Below are positions 14,131-25,870 of a stretch of DNA of 34,583 nt, piece by piece. Within the stretch, counting starts at the first letter, position 1. Every line of letters starts with the position of its first letter. A program made the position numbers and the translations under genes. The DNA is from Byssochlamys sp. IMV 00236 (taxonomy: Eukaryota > Ascomycota > Eurotiomycetes > Eurotiales > Thermoascaceae), in the NCBI GenBank assembly GCA_001931875.2, contig MSJH02000165.1, forward strand, positions 1 through 34,583, in the 5' to 3' direction. The notes under the pieces are model-generated. The model saw only the letters and a list, made by a program, of their open reading frames with translations, was not told the origin of the DNA and did not search any database.

Positions 14131-14382
14131 TGATAAAAAAGAAGAAAATACCTTAAAAGCTCATGTGAGATATATATATTGTTGTTATTGTTTTCTAAAC
14201 TAAACAGCAATTGTGTATATACACAAATACGCATAACTTCCCCTCCCCTTTTTTTTTGCAAGAAGGTTTACGCGCGGAGACGCGAAAGTCAAGTCAATTG
14301 TGACTTGCTCCAATTTTGGGGAAAAAAATTAACGTGTCGTTTTTGGCGTTCCTTTTTTTCATTATTATTAGTATTCTAAACC
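14131..14382. promoter_or_regulatory. Divergent promoter with G1/S-type (MCB/SCB/E2F-like) elements before MCM5
   Basis: Within the 252 bp between the DysF gene and MCM5 start codons is TTTACGCGCGGAGACGCGAAA at 14267-14287. It holds two CGCG cores: ACGCGC, similar to the MluI cell-cycle box, and GACGCGAAA, which contains the SCB-like CGCGAAA and reads TTTCGCGTC on the other strand, like an E2F site. A TTTTTGGCG lies closer to MCM5 (about 14340). Such elements drive G1/S transcription of MCM genes in other fungi. Here the function is inferred from sequence only. Confidence 0.6.
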
Positions 14383-16976
<2,594 letters not shown>

Positions 16977-17046
16977 ACATTGTGTTGATTTTATTATTAC
17001 TAATTTTTTCTTTTTGTGTGTACATAACAAATAAACCCCTCTCTCT

Positions 17047-17583
17047 TTAATTACTAGGACATGTCTTGCAATCCTCTTGTTTCTTTTTATCAGAGTGACC
17101 CAGTGCTTTGTTTGGTGCGATGATATCACGTACACGTTGTTTCTATTGTCATATTAAAATATAGTCTTTTATGCTTTGTGATTTACCAATTCTTTTAATT
17201 CAGGAAATCCCTTTTCTTCTTTACGATCCCATACAACCACTTTTTTAAAGTGTATAAGAAATAATGAAAATAACAGTGACAATTATACGTACCACCATTT
17301 GCTGTCACTTTGAAAACAGCTGCATCACCAGGTATTAAAGCAAGTTCTCCAATTTCGTTTTCGAATGTAGTTAATAATTCCTGACCCATCCAAGCTATAT
17401 AAATCACATGAGTCCTGTTTTTACTTTCACATCATTCTTGTCCCTCTTACCAGCACGCATCATCCAACGACACTTTGGACAATACTAGTAATCTGTATGT
17501 TTAGATAAAACTATTTGTAATTGAGCATTATTATATATTCACACCTCAATAGAAACACGGGGTTTATTAGTAGTAGTAGACAT
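17047..17583 (-). CDS. Rdx/SelW-family thioredoxin-like protein (Cys form)
   Basis: Predicted 107 residues from five small exons: 17545-17583, 17451-17484, 17293-17394, 17187-17239, 17047-17142. The protein reads MSTTTNKPRVSIEYCPKCRW, then MMRAAWMGQELLTTFENEIG, an IPGDAAVFKVTANG strand, VVVWDRKEEKGFPELKELKQ and RVRDII. This is the Rdx (SelT/SelW/SelH) fold family. The redox motif is CPKC (Cys15, Cys18), so no selenocysteine is used. A second CxxC (CKTC, residues 101-104) lies in the tail before PSN-stop. Substrates are unknown for the family. The first intron has an atypical GTGTGA donor. The start codon is only 69 bp downstream of the RPL17 stop on the same strand, so its promoter must lie in or near the RPL17 3' end. 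Confidence 0.88.
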
Positions 17584-17652
17584 GATGATAAAAGAAAGAA
17601 AAAGAGAGAGAAAATTATACAAAAAGTTCGCTTTATTATTATCGAAAATGTC

Positions 17653-18386
17653 TTAAGCCTTAGTAGCACGGGTCTTGCCGGCTAACAGACGAGCGTTACG
17701 GGCCAATTGACGAGCATTGAGCTTGACGATCTTCTTGTCAGTAGCACGAGGAACAGCTTCTTCCTTTTCGGTGAGGATAACTTCGATGTGAGAGGGAGAA
17801 GACATGAAAGGGTTGATTCTACCGTGAGCACGATAAGTACGACGACGGTGCTTGGGAGCTTGGTTGACGATAACACTAGAGATGTAAAGTTCTTCGACGT
17901 TCAAACCCTTGGCCTATAAATATATGCAATATAAATAACTCTCTCTCTCTCTTTGTTAATTCCACATTAATACCTCAGCGTTGCTTTCGGCATTCTTCAA
18001 AAGGTCGAGGATGTACTTGACAGACTTGACAGGCCAACGACCTTGAGTAGCACCGAATTCCTTGGCTTGAGCGGTACGGCCAACACCACCGTTGAATCGA
18101 CGGAAAGGAATGCATTGCTTGTGTTCCTTGACGTTGTTAAGGTAAGCATAAGCCTTGCTCAACTTCATACCTTGGATGGCAACAGCAACTTCATGAGTAT
18201 TCTTGAACTATACGAATTGTTAATTACTGGCCTGAATTTCTATTGTCAATAAAACATACGTGAACACGAAGGTAAGATCCTCTGGATTTGGCAGCTATAT
18301 AGTATAATTAGATTGTCTCTCTCTTTATTAATGTTGTCGTTATTACCCTTGGAGGCATTGGCTGGAGTAGCAGCGTATCTGACCAT
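17653..18386 (-). CDS. RPL17: 60S ribosomal protein L17 (uL22)
   Basis: Large-subunit protein lining the exit tunnel. Four exons: 18347-18386, 18260-18294, 17974-18207, 17653-17913, giving 189 residues. Joined protein: [70 protein letters not shown], then [20 protein letters not shown] and [20 protein letters not shown], ending KTRATKA. All are diagnostic uL22 blocks. Introns are 50-60 nt GT-AG; the 17914-17973 intron carries a CT microsatellite. It is tandem with the Rdx gene. Confidence 0.97.
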
Positions 18387-18910
18387 GATTGCTCTAGTTC
18401 TATAAAAATAAAAAGTTAATTCATCTCAATTCCACAGTTTTGATTTTTTTCATTGCCCTCTCCATCCCCGCTTTATCTCCCATCCATCCTTCATCTATCC
18501 ATCATTTAGGTTGTCTATGATACATTACTTTAAAAATACGCAAGAGAGAGAGAGAGAGACGATCTGATGGGCCTGTTTGTTTCCATGAAGGGGTACACAC
18601 TGGCCCTCTGGAAGTGTCTGCTCTCTCATTTTCTCTATGGCCCTCTCTCTCTCTCTCTCTCTCTGGCTCTCACTCATGTACACCCCCGCTGTCTGTGTGT
18701 CTATTGTATCTTTTTTTTGTTAATTCTTATTTGTTCCCTCCAAAATCTGTCCGACGATCTTTCGGACATGACGAGTTCGGGCCGCTAAACATTTGTGTAT
18801 GTGCTTAAAGATTCAAAAAAGGGGAGAGTTTTATTATGAACAATATATGAAAGTGTATAATACAAATGATGAATAATAGTAATGACGAGTATAGAATATA
18901 ATAATGCAGG
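18387..18910. other. RPL17 upstream region with GA/CT microsatellites
   Basis: 524 bp between the RPL17 start and the end of the phytochelatin-synthase-like gene (both minus strand). It holds an (AG)n run at 18544-18559 and a (CT)n run at 18643-18664, which are mutually complementary. It also has CCATCC-rich pyrimidine DNA and a perfect 6-bp inverted repeat at 18749-18767. No gene is supported; short ORFs here are low-complexity. Confidence 0.65.
18544..18664. repeat. Paired (AG)n and (CT)n microsatellites
   Basis: About 8 AG units at 18544-18559 and about 11 CT units at 18643-18664, separated by about 83 bp. Because the runs are complementary they could pair in single-stranded DNA or RNA. 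GAGA/CT tracts near ribosomal protein promoters are often nucleosome-depleted (inference). Confidence 0.8.
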
Positions 18911-19901
18911 TTATTTAAATTGGCACTGACGAGTGCAGTCTTTACACTTGAGTTTCAAGTTGTCTTGATATTTATGTTGCTGGCTGGCACTTAGGATAAA
19001 GTAACCACGACTACGACCAGATTCTTCCATGCTTCTAAGAGACATGGCATCATAAAGTACCTTTGTCTTGACCCATACGCTTGGATATTTACCACGAGCC
19101 ACATCCATGATGAGAACTTGATCTTCTTCTTTATTGTAACCACCAATCGGACTAAAATGAGCCAAGTGATCCTCTTGGCCTAACGCACTTCGAGAATAAT
19201 GAACAACCATTTGACTGGTGCAGTCAGAAGTGACAGACTCGAGATGTGAGAGGAAAGTGGCGTAGCTTTGAGCGCGGTATGAATTGACAGAGCAATAGAG
19301 TTGAGCCAAGCATGTGAACTCGTCAAAGGGTATACCATGTTCTTGAATAGACTCCGCAGATGAACATGTTTGTAGCTGCTCGCCTATTCAGTACAACATG
19401 TTAAAGAGGTAGCCTTTTGTTTTTTTTTTTATAGACTTACTTGAAAACCAGCGCCAGTTACCCTTCCAAATTCTCTTTGGGTCAATTTCGAGAGCATTGA
19501 GAACCATGGCAACTATACCATAAAATTGGTTGGTTTCATTATAAATATATACAATCTATAAATATAAACTTACGAGAACTAACTCCGCCATGAGAAGGCG
19601 AAGACTGCGTAGAAAAGTTGCCCATCAACTTGAAGAAGCTTTCGGCTTGACCCTGTACCATGGCACCTCTAAAGAGTCTTTTTCCTTCAGGCGAAGTGAA
19701 TCTGACAAGATGAATATCTTGTTGTCTAAGGAGCAAATCTCTGTCAGCAAACTTAAAAGGAGAGGATAAAGTCTGGAGAATAGTTGAGCTTGTGGTTGCT
19801 TGACGAAGGAATGCTTGTGAGCCAGGAAAGAGGCTAGTTCGGTTATTAAGGACTGAAGTGTTTTTGAAATTTTTTAATTTTAAGCAAGTACGGGTTGCCA
19901 T
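18911..19901 (-). CDS. Phytochelatin-synthase-like protein lacking the catalytic cysteine
   Basis: Three exons (19574-19901, 19441-19512, 18911-19383) give 290 residues. The phytochelatin synthase fold signatures are clear. They include FTSPEGKRLFRGAM, ESFFKLMGNFSTQSSPSHGG, MVLNALEIDPKRIWKGNWRW, GIPFDEFTCLAQL, HFSPIGGYNKEEDQVLIMDV and RGKYPSVWVKTKVLYDAM. Family enzymes are glutathione gamma-glutamylcysteine transpeptidases with a Cys-His-Asp triad (Cys56/His162/Asp180 in Arabidopsis PCS1). Here His209 and Asp227 are present at the right 18-residue spacing, but the nucleophile position is Gly105 (SHGGVSS instead of the usual YCGLAS). The N-terminal 50 residues are rich in Arg, Lys, Ser and Thr with almost no acidic residues, like a mitochondrial presequence. 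The tail holds CKDCTRQC. The Cys-rich variable C-terminal domain of plant enzymes is absent. It is either a pseudoenzyme or has altered chemistry. Five GATA sites lie just upstream. Confidence 0.88.
18913..18945 (-). other. C-terminal cysteine cluster of the phytochelatin-synthase-like protein
   Basis: The last codons encode LKCKDCTRQCQFK, giving C-x2-C-x3-C. With the main catalytic Cys missing, this could be a metal-binding tail. That is inference from cysteine spacing only. Confidence 0.5.
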
Positions 19902-20919
19902 GGTGTGCGTTGTGTTGGTTATCAGATGGAAATAAAAAAATATAAAAGAAAAAGATCTTTATCAGATCCTCCCTTTTAAACTAGAGCAAGGGGGTGGAAT
20001 CTGATAAAAATTTTAAATGTCGGAAATAAAAATAATTATCAGATGGATTTTGATTATCCAATCACTTTGTTTACTTTGCTCGTGGTGATTTTTCGCTTTT
20101 ATGGTTTATCAGATTCTTTTTTGCTCATTGTTACACTTTAATCAGCCATTATTTACACACAGCTGATTTTGGCTTTTTTTCTTCTTGGATACACAAATTA
20201 CAAGACCTATCAAAGACTATATACAGTGAATTTCTTACAATTTATCAATTATACGCTATAATTACTATTTTTGTACAATTTTCATTTTGTCATAAAGTGT
20301 TGACTACGAGTAAGTCATGTTGGTTTTCATTGCTTTTCACAAGCTTGAAACAGTGAAGAAAAGAATGGTAACAGTCACTGAGGGATAATCGTTATGGATA
20401 GATTCTTTATTTATATTACAATAAAGTGTATAAATTACCTCTATGGCTTTTAGCCTTTTTTTTTTTCTTCTTACTACGCAGCAATCCAATAAAGATTCTT
20501 TACGAATATTAGCCAATCGCTTTTGTAACTTCTTTTTTTGTAAATCAACTTTGAATTCAGATCTTTTTCTTTTGTGGAAATGGATAATATTCAGCAACTC
20601 CACCTCTAAAGTTCGTTTTCCAACTTACTAAATTCGCTTTAGTCTTCGCTTGAAATTCACTCTTCATACAGCCCAAAGTTCGCTTTTTTATTGGCAGACA
20701 CTTGGTCCATTCAAAAATTGGCCAATGCTACGGCCGCTACCTATGTTGTCACCATACAACTTTACATTACCAAATTCTCTACCTAACCTAAGGCTGTTCA
20801 ATTCACTCTCTATGATATAAAATACGATGTCATCATAATTACATGTGTTCTTGCATCTTTGTTAATAGACTGACAACATAAAGTCATCTCTTCTTGTTCT
20901 TGAAAAGAAACAAACCAAG
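19902..20919. other. Intergenic region upstream of the phytochelatin-synthase-like gene
   Basis: The first 213 bp hold the GATA/CCAAT cluster annotated separately. The rest (about 20115-20919) is AT-rich with no convincing gene. It is the shared upstream region of the minus-strand PCS-like gene and the tiny plus-strand gene at 20920. Confidence 0.6.
19919..20114 (-). promoter_or_regulatory. Cluster of five ATCTGATAA GATA-factor sites plus CCAAT box
   Basis: Perfect 9-mers ATCTGATAA (or reverse complement TTATCAGAT) occur at 19919-19927, 19959-19967, 19999-20007, 20036-20044 and 20106-20114. Start-to-start spacings are 40, 40, 37 and 70 bp. The third copy is in the opposite orientation. The nearest copy is 18 bp upstream of the PCS-like start codon. 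ATCWGATAA is the described target of fungal iron-sensing GATA repressors (SreA, Fep1, Sre1, Urbs1). A CCAAT box at 20058-20062 lies inside the cluster; CCAAT with HapX is the opposing iron-starvation arm in ascomycetes. Regulation by iron is inferred; the sites are seen directly. Confidence 0.85.
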
Positions 20920-21468
20920 ATGGTAACTTCATAAAAGTCATATTTAGCGTGGTGTTACACATTGAAAAGCTTTTTTAGGCGACATCGTAAGTAATGTGTA
21001 GAAGTAGTGCCCTTAGAATTAGTATAACCTCTGGTGCATGTAATGTTTCTCTTACGAGTCGGTCAATAACTTGTGTCGCAAAGCTTTAAAACAGTACTGG
21101 GTTGGCTGCTTTAAGACATTCAAAGGCGATTTTCACTTTAGATTATATCTTGGTCGATTGGCATGGGCTTTTTGAAAAAAAATAAACTTGGTAATGTAGC
21201 TTGCACTTAACGTTTCTTTTTTTGCACATGGACTAAGCACTTTCTTTTCTTGCATAGGGCACTGGCTGATGCGGAAGCTGATCGGCTTGTCCACGAGAAT
21301 TTAAAAGGGAAAGCCAGCAGCTCTACTCAGGTAATTTCTCTAAAAATATGCTATACAAATCAAAACTTAAAGTAAGCTTATCAGGACTATTCATTAAGAA
21401 AAGATGATCCCAATTATGCTCACAAGAGAGCTGCCTTAAAACTACTCAAGCTTCATTCTCAACAATAA
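20920..21468 (+). CDS. Tiny four-exon gene, 55 residues, unknown function
   Basis: I do not recognise the protein. Exons 20920-20922 (ATG only), 20979-20986 (8-nt microexon), 21258-21330 and 21385-21468 join in one frame with good GT-AG borders (GTAACT..TTTTTTAG, GTAAGT..GCATAG, GTAATT..TATCAG) and a TAA stop. The product is MATSALADAEADRLVHENLK, then GKASSSTQDYSLRKDDPNYA and HKRAALKLLKLHSQQ. It has an Ala-rich amphipathic N terminus and a basic helical C terminus, with no signal peptide or Cys. The start context CAAACCAAGATGG is favourable. Four consistent exons in so short a frame argue for a real gene, but it sits in a TE-rich interval and could be a relic. The middle intron of 271 nt is the longest in the window. 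Confidence 0.5.
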
Positions 21469-21589
21469 AGAAATGGTATCAATTTGCTTCAGCCTACTAC
21501 TCGAAATGAGTATTCTTTTATTATTGGGTACTTTAGCAAGATCGACACCATTATTTTTTATGCGAACAAGAACCTATGAATCCACAGAT

Positions 21590-22110
21590 AGGACGAGACA
21601 AAGCTCATAGCAAGCAAAGAGAAAAAAAACCTTGCTAAGAATGAGTATGAGAGAAGATCTGCATTAAACAAACTTTGCATAAGCATAGACAAAGCAAAGG
21701 TAGAATACATTCTGAACTCTGTTGCTGATGGCAGCTGTGGTTTCAGATGTATTGCATATGTAATCTACGGTGATGAAGGCAGAGTATTCGATGTCAAAGA
21801 AAAAATGTTGGAGCTGTACTGTATACATAAAGATACCCTCTACAAAAGCAAGCATTAGAGCATTCGATTCATGATGTACTCTTCTTTTTGCTCTGTATTT
21901 CTTATTACAACAATCGTATTTACATATTTCATTTCTGTAGCTCGCATCGATGAAAGCATAGAAGATACCCTGAAGGATCGCAGTTCATTCCCTAGCACCA
22001 ACTATTGATTTGATACTGTTGATGCCCCATAAGTTGCAGCTGGTGCATTCAACGTTGCAATAGCTGTATATACCGAAAATTTCCATAGCATGCTCTTTTA
22101 TCATTCAACT
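21590..22110 (+). pseudogene. OTU-type cysteine protease relic (transposon-associated kind)
   Basis: At 21655-21855 one frame encodes an OTU N-terminal half with the catalytic motif VADGSCGFRCIAYVIYGDEG and then FDVKEKMLELY, ending at a TAG. A second piece from about 21942 encodes RIDESIEDTLKDRSSFPSTN, a YxFDT-like motif, and AAGAFNVAIAVYTENFHSML, typical of the OTU C-terminal half. It is broken by TGA and TAA. The two stops fall where the family usually has Trp and Gln, so they look like point mutations. No complete ORF exists. OTU domains of this type are common near or inside fungal transposons, so a mobile-element origin is likely (inference). Confidence 0.75.
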
Positions 22111-22239
22111 TATCATCATTAGAACAAGTATACCCAATCATTCTTCATTTGGAAATGAGTCATTTCCATCTATTAGGAAGGAGAAAAGACGAAAGACGCC
22201 TGCAATGGCCATCTTTGAGCCCCTTTATATAAACCAATC

Positions 22240-22985
22240 GTTAGAAAAAGCGGCTTTCAAGACCCTTATCTTCTTCTTCATTAGATTTTTTTGTTTTATG
22301 TTTTCATTTGTAAATAAACATTTATGTTCTTAATCCAAGACAATTGAATTTGGCCCTAGAAACTAGGAGGCATTGCATTTAACTGAGCCAATGTACTTGA
22401 AAAGTACTTTGCTTCTTCCATTTAAAGATAGCCTTTTGTAATTGCAGCATTGAACATAACGACAAATGTAATAATGTGTTGGGAAAGATACCCTTATTTT
22501 GAAGAGGAAGTACAGCATAGAAAATAAGTTTCTTCCAAAATTCAACAAGCTAAGATGAGGAATCTGCCAGACTTTGACATACTTAGGAAATACACCAAAC
22601 CGGCTAAATTTTTAGAAATGAACTGTACATCTTGTTGTGTAAATAGCAAAACCCAAAACGTTAGGTTAGGTAGAGACTTTCGTAGCGTGAAGTTAGAAAG
22701 TAACGACACATTATAGGAGAAGAGGCGTCCGCTAATTACCCTTCTCATGTTTTTCCTCGTACGCGTAGTGTCTACCAGATTTAGATGTATTCAATACTAT
22801 AAAAGATAATTTATAAACTCAAAGAAATACAGTGAAAGTATCAACACGCGTAGCGAAAACTGAGAAAGCCCATCCAATAAAAAATATGGTTATATCTACC
22901 ACAAATCTTTATCTTTACTTGCTAATTAATTAAGTGTAATCATATCCTATGATATATTATTATTTTATCTATTAAAAGAGTGCAG
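22240..22985. other. AT-rich region without recognisable genes
   Basis: Between the OTU relic and the LINE relic. Short minus-strand ORFs (22363-22748) have no recognisable motif. It may be further decayed mobile DNA, but nothing can be assigned. Confidence 0.5.
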
Positions 22986-22989
22986 CTAC

Positions 22990-24400
22990 TATCTTATCAA
23001 ATATAGGTCTTTATGGGATCCATCCTCTCTCTCCTTACTTACATTCACTCTCACTAACCTTAGACCTCTCTCCTACTGGAAAAATTCCTTGCTTGAACTG
23101 TTTCATGTATGCTGACGAAGTAGTTCTCATAGCTGTTAAGGTCGACATGTCCACCCTTCTCAAGTCTTGTGAGGATCACAGCTATCAACCTGGCTATCTA
23201 TGTAACCCAAGCAAATGCGTCGTACTAGCCCCTACACAGCCACATTCAAGCTACACTCCCTATGGTGAACTGATACAAAGACAATTATCTTTTCCTTACC
23301 TCAAGATTCCTTTTCACTAGGGTGGCCATTTTGACGCCATTGAATTGATCAACCATAATAAAACCAAAGCCCTTGCAGCTATAAACCAACTCTCGACCAT
23401 CGGCTTTCATCCTAAAGACTTTACTCCTCTCTTAGTCACCTTTTTCTACTGCCAAATTGTTCGTTCTCAATTAGGATACGAATTAGCTACTGCCAAGGCC
23501 ATTTCATTCCTTAGCAAACAATTGAAAGACGCTCAAAATGTCTGTATATGTTGAATCTTCTGTGGCTCCCGTAATTCCTCAATAGCGGTGATGTTACATA
23601 TGACAAAACTGTCAACCATGCAAGAACGCGCTTATGTACTTCAGTCTCAGTTTCTTCTACGCTCATTTACTTTTCCAGATGATGTACTACTTTCCCATCT
23701 TCTTCCATTGATCCGCCAACCCAGAAGCCACTCCTATTGGTATAAACTCTCTAGGTCTCCCATTTGGAACAATATTCCTCAATTCTAGAATCCCTCGATC
23801 GTCGATCATTACGGCCGATATAACGGAAGATCTATCAAGACAACCTCAACCACAAGCGCTCTACGCATACCTCTGTTCTTCTTATGCACTGTCGCCCGAC
23901 TATCTCTCCAGATCCCATTCTTTAGTTGCCTATGACCTGATCTGACAGAAGTCGCTACATACGTTAGCGTTTGGACTGGATCCCAGATGTTCATTACAAA
24001 AGCCTATTCTCGCCGCCTTAATCCTTAACAAAAACCCATTCCATTTGCTGTGTCCAGTTACACCATCGACTCATGATGCCCAAAAGTATTTCTGATCCAT
24101 TGTTCTTCCTTTTGAACGTATTACCTATGAAAAGATCCCATTCATCTCAAGACGCTCTTCCATAAATCCTCCTTTGGTTAACTATATGCATTATCCTCTA
24201 TGAATTTGATTATCTCCATCACGATAAGCACCCGCCTCCTCCGTCATCTCACCTTGGACAAATACTCCTAGAATGGCTACCTTCTTCTTCCTTCCACGCT
24301 AGTATATTATACACTTGCTCTGACATCATCCTCTCTACAATCTTTTTTACTTTTGATCTAATAAAGGCTGTTTTAGATACTAATCTCCCTTTTTGGCCTG
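22990..24400 (+). mobile_element. Decayed non-LTR retrotransposon (LINE), reverse-transcriptase 3' half
   Basis: The clearest part, 23093-23788, is in one frame with stop codons. It encodes NCFMYADEVVLIAVKVDMST, then CEDHSYQPGYLCNPSKCVVL, YTPYGELIQRQLSFPYLKIP, the thumb-like block AINQLSTIGFHPKDFTPLLV, FFYCQIVRSQLGYELATAKA and MLHMTKLSTMQERAYVLQSQ. These match fungal LINE reverse transcriptases. The catalytic YxDD box is YADE, and in-frame stops lie at 23318 and 23552. Upstream GSILSLLLTYIHSH at about 23017 corresponds to the preceding RT motif in a shifted frame. Decayed C-terminal coding can be followed to about 24390. The 5' part of the element is missing, as usual for LINE copies. No target-site duplication was identified. 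Confidence 0.85.
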
Positions 24401-25870
24401 CCTCGGGTGGATATATATATTATTATTATCGTGCGTCCAATTGAGGTTTTAGGTTATTATAAATAAAACGAGTTTAAGCATATAAAGAAGCTAGTCAAAT
24501 ATCCTTTAATAGTGGGCACTGCGGATATCGTGATTCAGCAGAGAGGATTATGAAAGATATTTCAAAGGAGAACACTTGCTAATCAAGTAGCAGCTGCTAT
24601 GTTGAAAAAGATTTTGACAGGAAAAAAAGAAAGGCAAATGAAAAACTGCTCGTATCCCCAGAAGCGATTAATATGCTAGCTGAAAAAGGGAAGGGAGAAT
24701 ACTATGGAAAAGGAAATGCGCTAATTAGAGTGATCGCAAGGGCCTTGTTTGAGCATAGATTGATTTCTTTGAAACGAACAAAAATGGAACCCTGAAAAAA
24801 GTTTGAATTGTTACGACACTTCATTACTCCTGTGTTGCATATTTGCATCAGGCTTTAATGAGATCTAATTTTGGTAACAAAAATATATGGTTTCCTCTTA
24901 TCTAAAGTAATTATGAAGTCTAGCCTTTTTTTTCCTTTTCTCAGACTGTTGACAACATACAAGTGTCATTTTTCATTAAAAGAAATAAAGAGAGCTTGTT
25001 TATTCATTAAAATACGGTTCTAATAGCTCACACATCCTTGTAATACATGAACAATAAACGGAGCTAAGTATTTTGTTTGTTTGTTAATCACAATTTCGGC
25101 GTGTTTTAAGCTCGTGATCTTGTCTCGATACAGAAAATAACTGACGTATGTATTTGAGACAAACCATGCTAAAACATCTGGATTTCAAGTGTGTAAGCCT
25201 GTAAAAAGAATAATGTCTGGGATTCAATTCATTCATGGACCATCAGAGGTTCTTTTTCTTTTCCAAATATTGAAACGATTATTTATCGGCCGAAATTATG
25301 CGATATCATTGGTAGAACCGACAGCTTGGTAAGCAAACTCCGAATAGATTTTTCTTTTTTCCTTGTTACATTGCAACTTACTCTTCCTCATTTTAGAAAC
25401 AAAATATTCTCTTGGTTGATAAACAATATGGCTGAAAAGAATCTACCGAAATAATGAACGGAAGATTCAAATGATAAAGTGATTCAGCAAGTCAATGAGA
25501 CGTTAAAGCAGAGAGGTACACAAACAGTAAGACAGTGTAAGCGGAATAAGGAGGAAGAGAAGAAGGGAGAAAGAACCCGTCTGATGAGAAAAAAAAGATC
25601 GTTGCCATAGATACAGACTATTGCCACGGATACATGTACCCATCCGATGTGGGAAATCGAAATAGGAAGAAAAGAATCCATTCTCATTCGTGTTCAAGTT
25701 GATCGATCAACGCACAGTTTTAATCCAGCACACAAAGTTATTAAAAATATTTTTAAACAAAGTATTTTCTCTTTTTTTTTTTCTATTTTTTTCCTTTTTC
25801 TTCTTTTCTTATAGAACATTGTTGTGTTGGACTGGAACCTCAGTTATGCCACTTGAGTCCCTTGTATATT
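24401..25870. other. Gene-poor AT-rich region and velvet-gene upstream region
   Basis: About 1.47 kb with no supported gene. A short ORF at about 24583-24795 has no start codon and no recognised motif. From about 25750, GTATTT, a very long pyrimidine tract and CTTATAG (ending 25814) look like a 5'-UTR intron before the velvet start codon. The preceding minus-strand ORFs at 25484-25697 are low-complexity and are not called. Confidence 0.5.

Noticed and set aside
17682..17876. Second minus-strand ORF inside RPL17 exon 4
   Set aside because: Alternative-frame shadow; the other frame encodes the conserved uL22 C terminus.
18911..19901. Bacterial horizontal transfer of the PCS-like gene
   Set aside because: It has two ordinary fungal-type introns and a base composition like its neighbours. 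Phytochelatin synthases are widespread in eukaryotes, and transfer cannot be judged without a phylogeny.
24583..24795. Open frame of about 70 codons with a KLLVSPEAINMLAEKGKGEY stretch
   Set aside because: No start codon, no splice-supported extension and no recognised motif; it may be decayed mobile DNA, but the evidence is too thin to annotate.
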